From CAZJYI01 sp964550025 (GTDB taxonomy: Bacteria; Verrucomicrobiota; Kiritimatiellia; UBA8416; CAYOBW01), in the NCBI GenBank assembly GCA_964550025.1, contig CAZJYI010000334.1:1-6095 (forward strand): a DNA stretch of 6,095 bases, written 5' to 3'. The position numbers were made by a program, and so were the translations under genes. This document shows, one piece after another, positions 1 through 5,913 of this stretch; position 1 is the stretch's first letter, and every line of letters starts with the position of its first letter. Below the pieces are notes generated by a model. It was not told the DNA's origin. It made no database searches and saw only the letters and a list, made by a program, of their open reading frames with translations.

Positions 1-343
1 TCACCATCTCCCGCAGGTAGTCGTGCTGGAGTCCCGGTTGCTCCGGGACAAAGCCGCCCTTGTACCAGGCATAGCCGACGGTGGAGACACAGAAGGTCTG
101 GATGACATTGCACCCCATCATCTTGTACCACGCCAGATGCGCCGCCGGGTCGCTCTTGGCAAATGCCCCCGGCCGCGCCAGCTTCGGTCTGCCGTAGGGC
201 TTCTCCCAGTTGAAGTCGATGCAGTAGGCCTTGATGTCCTTGATCGTCGTCGCGTCGGGAAGCGACTTCTTCTCTCCCGCCTTCGCGCACAAGGGCATGA
301 TCATTGTCGCGGCCATCACTGCAGCAACAACTGTGTAACGCAT
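1..343 (-). CDS. Exported protein, N-terminal part only (possible TIM-barrel glycosidase-like protein)
   Basis: The first 114 codons of a minus-strand gene are present; it runs off the left edge, so the C-terminus and most of the protein are missing. It starts with ATG at 341-343, preceded by AAAGAGA three bases upstream. Residues 1-22 form a Sec-type signal peptide: MRYTT, then a hydrophobic Val/Ala/Met stretch, ending in LCAKA before a charged GEKK. The mature part begins with a strand-like segment KAYCIDFNW (about residues 33-41). It continues with a WYK helix and GCNVIQTF (about 77-84), a pattern that resembles the first beta/alpha units of TIM-barrel glycoside hydrolases of PVC bacteria, such as the poorly characterised GHL or GH29-like groups. 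No catalytic residue can be assigned in this fragment. It lies 74 bp downstream of the MttB-like gene on the same strand with no obvious terminator between, so it is probably the third gene of that operon. The export signal is well supported; the family is a guess. Confidence 0.7.
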   Translation of the reverse strand, partial: MRYTVVAAVMAATMIMPLCAKAGEKKSLPDATTIKDIKAYCIDFNWEKPYGRPKLARPGAFAKSDPAAHLAWYKMMGCNVIQTFCVSTVGYAWYKGGFVPEQPGLQHDYLREMV

Positions 344-417
344 CGGTCTCTTTCTCACTGGCTATCTCCCACCTCTCTCCATTCCACGATCGTTTCTACT
401 GCTAGTGTGGCAGCCCG

Positions 418-1851
418 TCACGACTGTTGCGCTGCAATCCGAGCGGCAGCCTTGACAATCTCGTCCAACGCCCGATCGAGGTCGACCGAGATCGGTTCGG
501 GTTCGTGCTCCGCAAGGATCTTCTGTGTTTCTGCCTTGCACCGGTCTTCCATGCCGGTCGCACCAGCGTCGAGCCAGGCCTGATAGTATTCCCTATCCAA
601 TAGTCCTGGCATCCACAGCTCCTGCCGGAAGCTCTCAGCCGTGTGCATAGTGTCGATAAAGCTCCCGCCCGGGCCGACCTCTTCGACAAGGTCCAGCCCC
701 AGCGCCTCGTCCGAGAAGCCGACCTCGCGCATGGTGGATTCGACGTAGCCGATGATCTCGTTCTGTAGCATCAGCATGTCGAGCGAGGTGGCCTGGTCCA
801 CGCCGCAGATCCCCATATGCCCGAAGATATCCGCACCGGCCGCGGCCCCCAGGGCCAGGGTGATCCCGGCTTCCATGCCGGCCTGGGCATCCGGACGCTT
901 GGCGTCGGTCAGCCCGACATTGATATAGACCGGCAGCCCGTAGTGCTTGCCCATCTGCGTCATGGCCACACCAAAGATCGCCTGCTCCGGCCCGCAGAAG
1001 ATCATCTGCGTCGTGCGCATGTCGAATGCATGGCAGATGCCGCCATAGCAGACCGGCATGCCAGGCTTGATCAACTGGGTGATACAGACGCCGGCCAGGA
1101 TCTCCGCATTCTCGATGGCCATGGTACCGGCAATCGTGCAGGGCGCCGAAAGCCCCATCTGCGCCATGGGGCCGATTGGAGCGGGCAGGTTCAACCGCGC
1201 GGTTTCGTACAGCAGGTCGATCCCGTTAAAGGGAAAACGCAACGGGCTGATCGGTTCCAGGAAGGGATAGCAGAGCGGATACTCCGCCGCGGACTGCTCG
1301 TCGCCGCGCAGGGCGATGAGGATCTCGTTGATGAACGTCGCAGACGCCCGGTCGTGAAACCAGAACGTGACAGGCTTGGTGGTATTGCGCAGCATCGTCG
1401 CGCAGACCTCAACGCAGCGATACGCAACGGGAGTTTCGTACGGGTCAGACATGGCGCCGGGCATGTTGATGTTCGGCAGCGCATCACCGAATCGTGCCGC
1501 CGTAGCGACGTCCTCCATGGTGGCGAACCGACGCTGCGTGGCGAGCTCGTCCAGCCAATACGCTTCACCGGCAATGCTGTTGTAGTTGCGCTTGCCCTGG
1601 CCAAAAGCCGCCGTCTGCTTCATGTCACGACCGTAGAGCGTGAACTGCTTACCGGCAGACTCGATCGAACGGGCGACCAGCTCGCCGGGAATGCGAACAC
1701 GCTGCTCGGCTCGATTGACCGACGCGCCGGCGTCCTCGAAGCGGTTGAGCATGTCCTCGTGCGGGATCACGACCCCGGTTTTCTCGAGGATCCGCAGTGA
1801 GGCGGCATCAATCCGCGCGATTTGATCACCTGATAGTACTTGTGACTGCAT
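418..1851 (-). CDS. MttB-family (COG5598) corrinoid methyltransferase, non-pyrrolysine type
   Basis: This 477-residue protein has the length and features of the trimethylamine methyltransferase (MttB) superfamily. These enzymes are cytoplasmic TIM barrels that transfer a methyl group from a substrate, usually a quaternary amine or betaine, to a cognate corrinoid protein. Visible family-like segments are TFWFHDRAS (residues 162-170), GICHAFDMRT (271-280), the TDAKRPDAQAGMEAG region (315-329) near where MttB carries pyrrolysine, and a C-terminal EYYQAWLDAGATGMED block followed by EPISVD. There is no in-frame TAG and the stop is TGA, so this is a non-Pyl homologue like glycine-betaine methyltransferase MtgB, not true trimethylamine methyltransferase. 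Substrate is unassigned. A GTG at 1866 is in frame, but it overlaps the start of a strong GGAGGAG site (1858-1864) placed six bases before ATG 1849-1851, so the ATG is the start. It follows the GH4 gene by 152 bp. No corrinoid protein or reactivase gene lies in the window. Confidence 0.9.
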   Translation of the reverse strand: MQSQVLSGDQIARIDAASLRILEKTGVVIPHEDMLNRFEDAGASVNRAEQRVRIPGELVARSIESAGKQFTLYGRDMKQTAAFGQGKRNYNSIAGEAYWLDELATQRRFATMEDVATAARFGDALPNINMPGAMSDPYETPVAYRCVEVCATMLRNTTKPVTFWFHDRASATFINEILIALRGDEQSAAEYPLCYPFLEPISPLRFPFNGIDLLYETARLNLPAPIGPMAQMGLSAPCTIAGTMAIENAEILAGVCITQLIKPGMPVCYGGICHAFDMRTTQMIFCGPEQAIFGVAMTQMGKHYGLPVYINVGLTDAKRPDAQAGMEAGITLALGAAAGADIFGHMGICGVDQATSLDMLMLQNEIIGYVESTMREVGFSDEALGLDLVEEVGPGGSFIDTMHTAESFRQELWMPGLLDREYYQAWLDAGATGMEDRCKAETQKILAEHEPEPISVDLDRALDEIVKAAARIAAQQS

Positions 1852-1857
1852 GGTGTT

Positions 1858-1864
1858 CTCCTCC
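1858..1864 (-). promoter_or_regulatory. Strong Shine-Dalgarno site deciding the mttB-like start
   Basis: On the minus strand GGAGGAG lies six bases before the ATG at 1849-1851. It overlaps the in-frame GTG at 1864-1866 that would give a longer protein, so it argues for the ATG. It is a much better match to anti-Shine-Dalgarno than the sites of the other genes here. Confidence 0.75.
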
Positions 1865-1868
1865 ACTG

Positions 1869-1879
1869 CCCCGACGGGG
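1869..1879 (-). repeat. Short GC hairpin next to the mttB-like ribosome binding site
   Basis: The minus strand reads CCCCGTCGGGG: four G-C pairs around a three-base loop, or five pairs on DNA with one central base. It ends four bases before the GGAGGAG site, so folding in mRNA could affect initiation. It is short and may be chance. Confidence 0.3.
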
Positions 1880-1900
1880 AAGACAAAGTAACCCGACTAA

Positions 1901-1920
1901 GTGGCACTACGAAGTGCCAC
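1901..1920 (-). repeat. 8-bp-stem hairpin or palindromic operator between GH4 and mttB-like genes
   Basis: GTGGCACT and AGTGCCAC form a perfect 8-bp stem around four bases (TCGT on the minus strand, ACGA on the plus). It lies about 50 bases upstream of the mttB-like start, inside the 152-bp gap after the GH4 stop. No T-run follows on either strand, so an intrinsic terminator is unlikely. It could be a protein-binding palindrome, an mRNA processing or stabilising hairpin separating GH4 from mttB expression, or an attenuator element. The stem is plain; its role is inferred. Confidence 0.45.
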
Positions 1921-2003
1921 GATCTGTGTCCCTCTCAATCGTGTTACCTAACCGTGCTACTTAATCTCTCCCCGCCACAGTGCTGAGCACGTATGGTTAC
2001 GGA

Positions 2004-3371
2004 TCAAAACTGCGGCAAATACTCCTTCTGCGCGGCGAGCAGCTCGTCCGCCAGGCGGTAGGCCGTCTCGACGGATCTGACCGCGCCGTCGATCAGCAGC
2101 GCCTGCACGAACTTGTTGCGATCGCCTTCCAGTGCCGCCTCAACCGTGACCTCGACCCATTGAAAACGACTGGCAAGTATGCCCGCGATAGTCGCGGGCA
2201 GCGGTTGAGTCCGCCGGGGCTGCATTCCTCCCGTGGTGGCCATGGCGGGGCACTCCACAACAGCGTCCTGTGGCAGGTTGGGAACCTGCCCGGCATTGGG
2301 AAGATTGGCGCTGTACTCCCCGCCCGCTTCGGTGCGGATGCTCTCGACGATGTCGCAAGCCTGCTCATGTTCGCCGGAAGCCTGCGCAAGGAACGACTCA
2401 GGCAACGGATCTGCAGATAGCGCCACCGCCTTCATCTCATCAAATATGGATTGTCCCCCTTCAATGCAGCGCCCGAAGCTGTAGCAATCGACCCCCAGTG
2501 TCTTGCCATAGTAGCCCTTCTCGCCGCTGAACATCCCGGGGAAGAACTCGACAAGGTGCCGGTCGCCGGGCGCCGGAAACGCCCCAAACAGTCTGGTCAG
2601 TTCCCAGAGGAGCGGCCAACCGGGTGAGCGCTCCTGCTGCTCCTCCGTGTCACCGGCTTCGGCGAAGTAGCGACCCAGTGTATCCGCGTCGATGCCCTCA
2701 CCAAGCTTTTCTGCTGCCAACTCACGCAGCCGCGGCATGGCATCTTTGCCGTCCAGCATGACTTCCGTAAACCACGTAAAGTGGTTAATGCCAACAGCCG
2801 TGTACAGCAACTGATCGTGCGTTGTCCCAAGGCGTGCGGCAATGACTCGAGCCATGTCGATCACACCATGACAGAGCCCAATCATCTCGGCGCCCGAGGC
2901 CTTGCGAACCCCGCGACAGATGGCGCTCATGGGATTGGCGTAGTTGAAGAACAAAGCGTTCGGCGCCAGTTCGATCACATCCCTGGCGATATCCACCATG
3001 GCCGGGATCATGCGCAGGGCGCGGGAGGTGCCACCGGGCATCACACTGTCGCCCACCGGCTGGTAGATGCCGTACTTGCGCGGGATCAACACGTCCTGCA
3101 CCCAGGCATCGCGGCCGCCGACCCCAATCGTGGAGATCACGACCGTAGCGTCCGGCAGTACGTCGCGCCGGTCGGTTGATGCGCTCAACTTCAGGCTGGA
3201 GCCGGTTGCATCCAGCATCTTACGCGTCATCTTCTCGGCGGCTTCGAGCGCTTCCGGGTCAATGTCGACCAGCGCCAGCTCGCCTTCCCAGCCCTTTCGC
3301 AGTACGTCCGCCACGAGCCCGCGCGTGAACATGGCGCTTCCGGCGCCGATCAAAACCACTTTCTCGTTCAT
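2004..3371 (-). CDS. Glycoside hydrolase family 4 (NAD- and Mn-dependent), possible alpha-glucuronidase-like
   Basis: This 455-residue cytoplasmic enzyme has the hallmarks of family GH4, which cleaves glycosides by oxidation, elimination and reduction using NAD+ and a divalent metal. The N-terminus is a Rossmann fold with VVLIGAGSAMFTRG (residues 5-18) and acidic LVDID (34-38). Further family motifs are NYANPM (143-148), CHGV at 167-170 with the likely metal-binding Cys167, GINHF at 194-198 with likely metal-binding His197, and RHLVEFFP (271-278). Length fits the family. In GH4 literature the CHxx motif tracks specificity: CHGx with alpha-glucuronidases, CHSV with alpha-galactosidases, CHEV with alpha-galacturonidases, and CN/CD types with phospho-glycosidases. 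CHGV therefore points away from 6-phospho substrates and weakly towards a uronide. An open frame extends upstream to 3473, but it crosses the divergent regulatory region. ATG 3371, preceded by GGGAAAGAGA and followed at once by the Rossmann strand, is the natural start. It is the first gene of the leftward operon. Confidence 0.92.
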   Translation of the reverse strand: MNEKVVLIGAGSAMFTRGLVADVLRKGWEGELALVDIDPEALEAAEKMTRKMLDATGSSLKLSASTDRRDVLPDATVVISTIGVGGRDAWVQDVLIPRKYGIYQPVGDSVMPGGTSRALRMIPAMVDIARDVIELAPNALFFNYANPMSAICRGVRKASGAEMIGLCHGVIDMARVIAARLGTTHDQLLYTAVGINHFTWFTEVMLDGKDAMPRLRELAAEKLGEGIDADTLGRYFAEAGDTEEQQERSPGWPLLWELTRLFGAFPAPGDRHLVEFFPGMFSGEKGYYGKTLGVDCYSFGRCIEGGQSIFDEMKAVALSADPLPESFLAQASGEHEQACDIVESIRTEAGGEYSANLPNAGQVPNLPQDAVVECPAMATTGGMQPRRTQPLPATIAGILASRFQWVEVTVEAALEGDRNKFVQALLIDGAVRSVETAYRLADELLAAQKEYLPQF

Positions 3372-3412
3372 ATCTCTCTTTCCCAACGACCTGACGACTC
3401 CGGATTCATCCG

Positions 3413-3476
3413 TATGTGAAGTATGATAGCGCATCTCTCGAACAGCCCCTCCCTCAAAGGCTTGCATATTCACATA
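3413..3476. promoter_or_regulatory. Inverted repeat operator candidate in the divergent GH4/araC region
   Basis: TATGTGAA at 3413-3420 and TTCACATA at 3469-3476 are perfect 8-bp inverted copies, 56 bp apart. Similarity extends further with a one-base indel: TATGTGAAGTATG on the left, and TATGTGAATATG on the minus strand on the right. The sites sit between two divergent genes, one of which encodes an AraC-type regulator, where such proteins usually bind. The left copy is close to the likely GH4 transcription start and the right copy lies inside the candidate araC promoter. Binding by this regulator is inferred. Confidence 0.5.
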
Positions 3477-3491
3477 TTCGGGTTGTATATT
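3462..3491 (+). promoter_or_regulatory. Candidate sigma70-type promoter of the araC-family gene
   Basis: TTGCAT (3462-3467) and TATATT (3486-3491) are separated by 18 bp. A start of transcription six to eight bases beyond the -10 would fall at about 3497-3499, immediately before the ATG at 3500, implying a leaderless or nearly leaderless mRNA. The right-hand operator copy lies in the spacer, which suggests autoregulation. Consensus matches are moderate and the organism's promoter preferences are unknown. Confidence 0.4.
3465..3479. repeat. Tandem CATATTC direct repeat
   Basis: CATATTC occurs at 3465-3471 and again at 3473-3479, an 8-bp period. It overlaps the right arm of the inverted repeat and the spacer of the araC promoter. 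It may be part of the regulator's binding site or simply an AT-rich repeat. Confidence 0.4.
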
Positions 3492-3499
3492 TTAGCACC

Positions 3500-4369
3500 A
3501 TGAAGGACCGAAAGGCTGGAGATGCAGCAGGGATTGCCAAGGGCGCTTTCGGCCTCGGACAAGAACGTCCTGTTATGATCCTTGACCAGGCACACACCCG
3601 CGATGACGCCGCCGTACACTTCGACATGCACTATGAACTTGAGATGGGCCTCATCATTGAAGGAGCCATGGAGCGTTATACGCGGGACAGCCGCCGTGTT
3701 TGCCGTACCGGCGAGATGTGGTTCACCGGCATGTGGGAGCCGCACGGGTTCCGGTGCGACGGAAATTGCCACCGGGTGGTTCTCTTGATCTGGCCGCCGG
3801 TCCTCTCCGGCTTCCGCTTCCCCGAAGCCGCGGAACAGAACCTGATGCAGCCTTTCCTCCTGCCCCAGGATCTCAGGCCCGTCATTCCGCCGGAACTGCG
3901 GCCGAGGGTAGTCGAGCTTGCTCGTCATCACCTCTCGTATGGGCGCAACATGTCCCCCGCGAGAAAACGACTCTTCGCGATTGAGCTGCTGGTCTGGCTC
4001 TATGACAACGGCCTGGTCAAGCAGTCTGCACAATACAGATCGCGGGAGGGAGTCATGACGATCACGCCGGCGATCGAACTCGTCTTCTCAAGGAAAGACC
4101 TCGTAACGAACGACGAGGCCGCCCGGACGTGCGGCTTGAGCCGCGATATCTTCATCAGGGCATTCCGCAAACTCATGGGCGTCAGCTTCCGCCAGTTCGC
4201 GGTGCGTCATCGACTCAGCCAGGCCGCGAGACAGCTTGCCACGGCGGACCTCCCCGTCAAGGCCATCGCCCGGGAGTGGGGGTTCACGGATACCAGCCAC
4301 CTGCATCGGCTCTTCAAGCAACACTACGACTGCACGCCACTGGCGTACCGGAAGACTCGAACGTATTGA
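3500..4369 (+). CDS. AraC-family transcriptional regulator with N-terminal cupin sensor
   Basis: This 289-residue protein is a sugar-type AraC regulator. Residues about 25-100 form a cupin-like sensor, with VHFDMHYELEMG (39-50), an EG turn (54-55), a TGEMWFTG segment (70-77) and WEPHGFR (79-85), the usual pattern of the effector-binding half. Residues about 185-286 form the double helix-turn-helix DNA-binding domain: TNDEAARTCGLSRDIFIRAF (203-222) is the first and VKAIAREWGFTDTSHLHRLF (253-272) the second, ending with the characteristic CTPLAYRK. An in-frame GTG at 3416 would add 28 residues, but these cross the operator region and have no family character, so ATG 3500 is preferred. No Shine-Dalgarno is visible before it. 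The internal Met at residue 26 (ATG 3575) is a less likely alternative, as it sits at the edge of the sensor. It is divergent from the GH4 operon by 128 bp, so it probably controls that operon and itself. Confidence 0.9.
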   Translation: MKDRKAGDAAGIAKGAFGLGQERPVMILDQAHTRDDAAVHFDMHYELEMGLIIEGAMERYTRDSRRVCRTGEMWFTGMWEPHGFRCDGNCHRVVLLIWPPVLSGFRFPEAAEQNLMQPFLLPQDLRPVIPPELRPRVVELARHHLSYGRNMSPARKRLFAIELLVWLYDNGLVKQSAQYRSREGVMTITPAIELVFSRKDLVTNDEAARTCGLSRDIFIRAFRKLMGVSFRQFAVRHRLSQAARQLATADLPVKAIAREWGFTDTSHLHRLFKQHYDCTPLAYRKTRTY

Positions 4370-4376
4370 CTGCCCC

Positions 4377-4392
4377 GCAGGAGAATGCCTGC
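4377..4392. terminator. Weak hairpin between convergent genes
   Basis: GCAGG (4377-4381) and CCTGC (4388-4392) form a 5-bp stem with a six-base loop in the 25-bp gap between the convergent stop codons of the araC-family gene and the two-domain hydrolase. No T-run follows on either strand, so this is at best a weak bidirectional terminator. Position is the main argument. Confidence 0.25.
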
Positions 4393-4394
4393 CT

Positions 4395-5834
4395 CTAGCG
4401 GTCTTCAGATGTTCCGAGTTGAGAGAGTATCGTCTCGGCAATCTGCTCAGCCAGTTTCGCGTAGACAGCGCCGCTGAAGTGGACGTCGTTCCCTTTCTTC
4501 CATTCGGCGTAGCCATCCCACTGGGTCACCACGCTATGCAGATCGTTGATGGGGACGTTGTTCGCCTTCATTACCTTCTCGGCCGCGGCGTTGTATAGGA
4601 GATCGTCGCCCTTTGGCCGTACATCATCATGGTCTGGTATAGGAGTGGTGTTGGACCAGATGATCTTGGCGCCATTGGTCTTCAGCAATGCAACGATCTT
4701 CGCCAAGTCCTTTTCGTAACGATCCACCGGATTGTGCCATGCCCCGTTGCGCCCGCGAAAGATGTCGTTCAGTCCGAAGTTGAAATGGATCACGTCGTAT
4801 TCGGTTTCCGAGAGATGCCTCTCAAAGCGTTCAAAATCGGCGACACATGCCTTGGCGCTGCCGAAGTCCAGAGCCTTTGCGATCCCCCGTGAGTGCCACC
4901 ACGCCTCTGTGTGAATCCTGTAGGTCGCTACGGCGCCCAACCTGACGATCTCTGCTTTGCCATCCATGAGATTGATGAGATGTCTGCTATACCCACCGCA
5001 GATCGAATCGCCGAAGATCAACACCTTGGGAAGTGCTGCCGCCCTTGCATGCTTGATGATGAATTCTGCCATGGCTTTATCCTCGAAAAACCCGGTCCAG
5101 TAGTTGTGTCCCTGCCCCTCGAATACCGTGACCGTCATATCTCCGCCGAGGGCCTTGTAGCGTTCGGCCACGATGAAGGTGTTGTCTTTCGCCGGCACCA
5201 GCTTGTCCACATCCCCGGTGTTGTGATAGATGGGCACCTTCAGCTTGGCCAGGGGGGCCAGGCGGTCGATCGGATTGTGCTGCTTGAGTTCCTTGACGAA
5301 TCGCTCTTGTGACATCCTGTATTTACCGGCAGCGGATTCGAGCCCCGGGTAACTCTCCAAATTGCAGACCGGGTAGATGCCCGCCAGACAGGCAATCGCT
5401 TCGGGATGTTCGGCAGCCCAGTTGTACATCTGCGTCGCACCGTAGCTGCGCGCCAACATGCACACCTTGTCCCTCACACCATGATTCTCGGTCAACTCCT
5501 TGTAGAACGCGGTCTGAATGGCGCGGCCGGCCGGCGTTCCGAAATCCCCCTTCAGGTTGATCCCCGCGACAGCGATGCCATTGGACAGGCACGTCTTCAT
5601 CATCCACTGTTCGAGCTTTCCGGGCAGGTTGTAGTCGGAAGGACAATACCATAGCCACGGGGTCTTCTTCCCGGCCTCAGCGCCTTCGGGCATGGCCAGG
5701 TAGGCATCATGCCCAGCCACCTTCAGAAACGTGGAGTTGGGGGGATAGATTTTCTTCCCTGCAGCTTCGACTGAATGGCCAAGCGCGCAACAGAGCACGC
5801 ACAGAGTGATTGTGGTAATGCTGTTTCGTCTCAT
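4395..5834 (-). CDS. Exported two-domain hydrolase: alpha/beta hydrolase fused to SGNH/GDSL hydrolase
   Basis: This 479-residue protein begins with a Sec signal peptide (residues 1-24, MRRNSITT, hydrophobic core, cleavage likely after SVEA). Residues about 30-265 are an alpha/beta hydrolase of the dienelactone-hydrolase/prolyl-oligopeptidase style, with nucleophile elbow ARSYG (Ser130), acid in GDVDKLVP (probably Asp210) and His243 in GQGHNYW. Residues about 269-475 are an SGNH hydrolase, with block I FGDS (Ser277), block III GLND (Asn356) and a C-terminal NDVHFSG (His452, with Asp450). Both domains keep plausible catalytic residues. The likely role is removal of acyl groups from a polysaccharide outside the cytoplasm, since such fusions occur in carbohydrate-degrading bacteria, but no substrate can be named. 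ATG 5834 is preceded by AAAGAGA seven bases upstream. The stop is TAG. The gene converges with the araC-family gene across 25 bp, so it is a separate transcription unit from the GH4 operon and may or may not share its regulation. Confidence 0.88.
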   Translation of the reverse strand: MRRNSITTITLCVLCCALGHSVEAAGKKIYPPNSTFLKVAGHDAYLAMPEGAEAGKKTPWLWYCPSDYNLPGKLEQWMMKTCLSNGIAVAGINLKGDFGTPAGRAIQTAFYKELTENHGVRDKVCMLARSYGATQMYNWAAEHPEAIACLAGIYPVCNLESYPGLESAAGKYRMSQERFVKELKQHNPIDRLAPLAKLKVPIYHNTGDVDKLVPAKDNTFIVAERYKALGGDMTVTVFEGQGHNYWTGFFEDKAMAEFIIKHARAAALPKVLIFGDSICGGYSRHLINLMDGKAEIVRLGAVATYRIHTEAWWHSRGIAKALDFGSAKACVADFERFERHLSETEYDVIHFNFGLNDIFRGRNGAWHNPVDRYEKDLAKIVALLKTNGAKIIWSNTTPIPDHDDVRPKGDDLLYNAAAEKVMKANNVPINDLHSVVTQWDGYAEWKKGNDVHFSGAVYAKLAEQIAETILSQLGTSEDR

Positions 5835-5847
5835 TGGGTATTCTCTT

Positions 5848-5913
5848 TTAGGAAGTGCCGTCGCTATACTGCGCGTCTTCGGCCCCCCACTGGGCTTGCC
5901 CCGGTGGAGCCAT
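5848..5913 (-). CDS. Possible 21-codon leader ORF upstream of the two-domain hydrolase
   Basis: ATG at 5911-5913 opens a 21-codon frame encoding MAPPGQAQWG then AEDAQYSDGTS, ending at TAA (5848-5850). Its start has GGAGGA seven bases upstream, a better ribosome site than that of the following gene. It ends 13 bases before the hydrolase start, so translational coupling or a leader role is possible. Against this, most of its first half is the hairpin repeat, the peptide resembles no family I know, and its composition may simply reflect the GC-rich repeat. Confidence 0.22.
   Translation of the reverse strand: MAPPGQAQWGAEDAQYSDGTS

Noticed and set aside
23..583. Plus-strand 186-codon open frame over the operon's 3' part
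   Set aside because: It lies antisense to the exported gene and the mttB-like gene, is rich in Arg/His/Ser as expected of a shadow frame, and has no domain.
817..1800. Plus-strand 327-codon open frame inside the mttB-like gene
   Set aside because: It is antisense to a clearly conserved protein and its translation is low-complexity Arg/Gly/Asp-rich sequence without family features.
418..1851. Pyrrolysine-containing trimethylamine methyltransferase
   Set aside because: The reading frame is complete without any in-frame TAG and ends in TGA, so no pyrrolysine is encoded. It is a non-Pyl homologue.
1901..1920. Intrinsic terminator after the GH4 gene
   Set aside because: The stem is good but no U-run follows on either strand.
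1852..2003. Cobalamin riboswitch upstream of the corrinoid-dependent enzyme
   Set aside because: No B12-box-like sequence or matching arrangement of helices was found, and the gap is short for one.
3372..3473. 34-residue N-terminal extension of the GH4 protein
   Set aside because: It would cross the divergent regulatory region, and the Rossmann fold starts right after the ATG at 3371.
3416..3499. 28-residue N-terminal extension of the AraC-family protein from GTG
   Set aside because: It overlaps the operator repeats, lacks a ribosome site and shows no sensor-domain character.
4395..4397. TAG stop of the two-domain hydrolase as a possible pyrrolysine codon
   Set aside because: The SGNH domain is complete before it, and the frame beyond runs antisense into the end of the araC-family gene with no recognisable domain.
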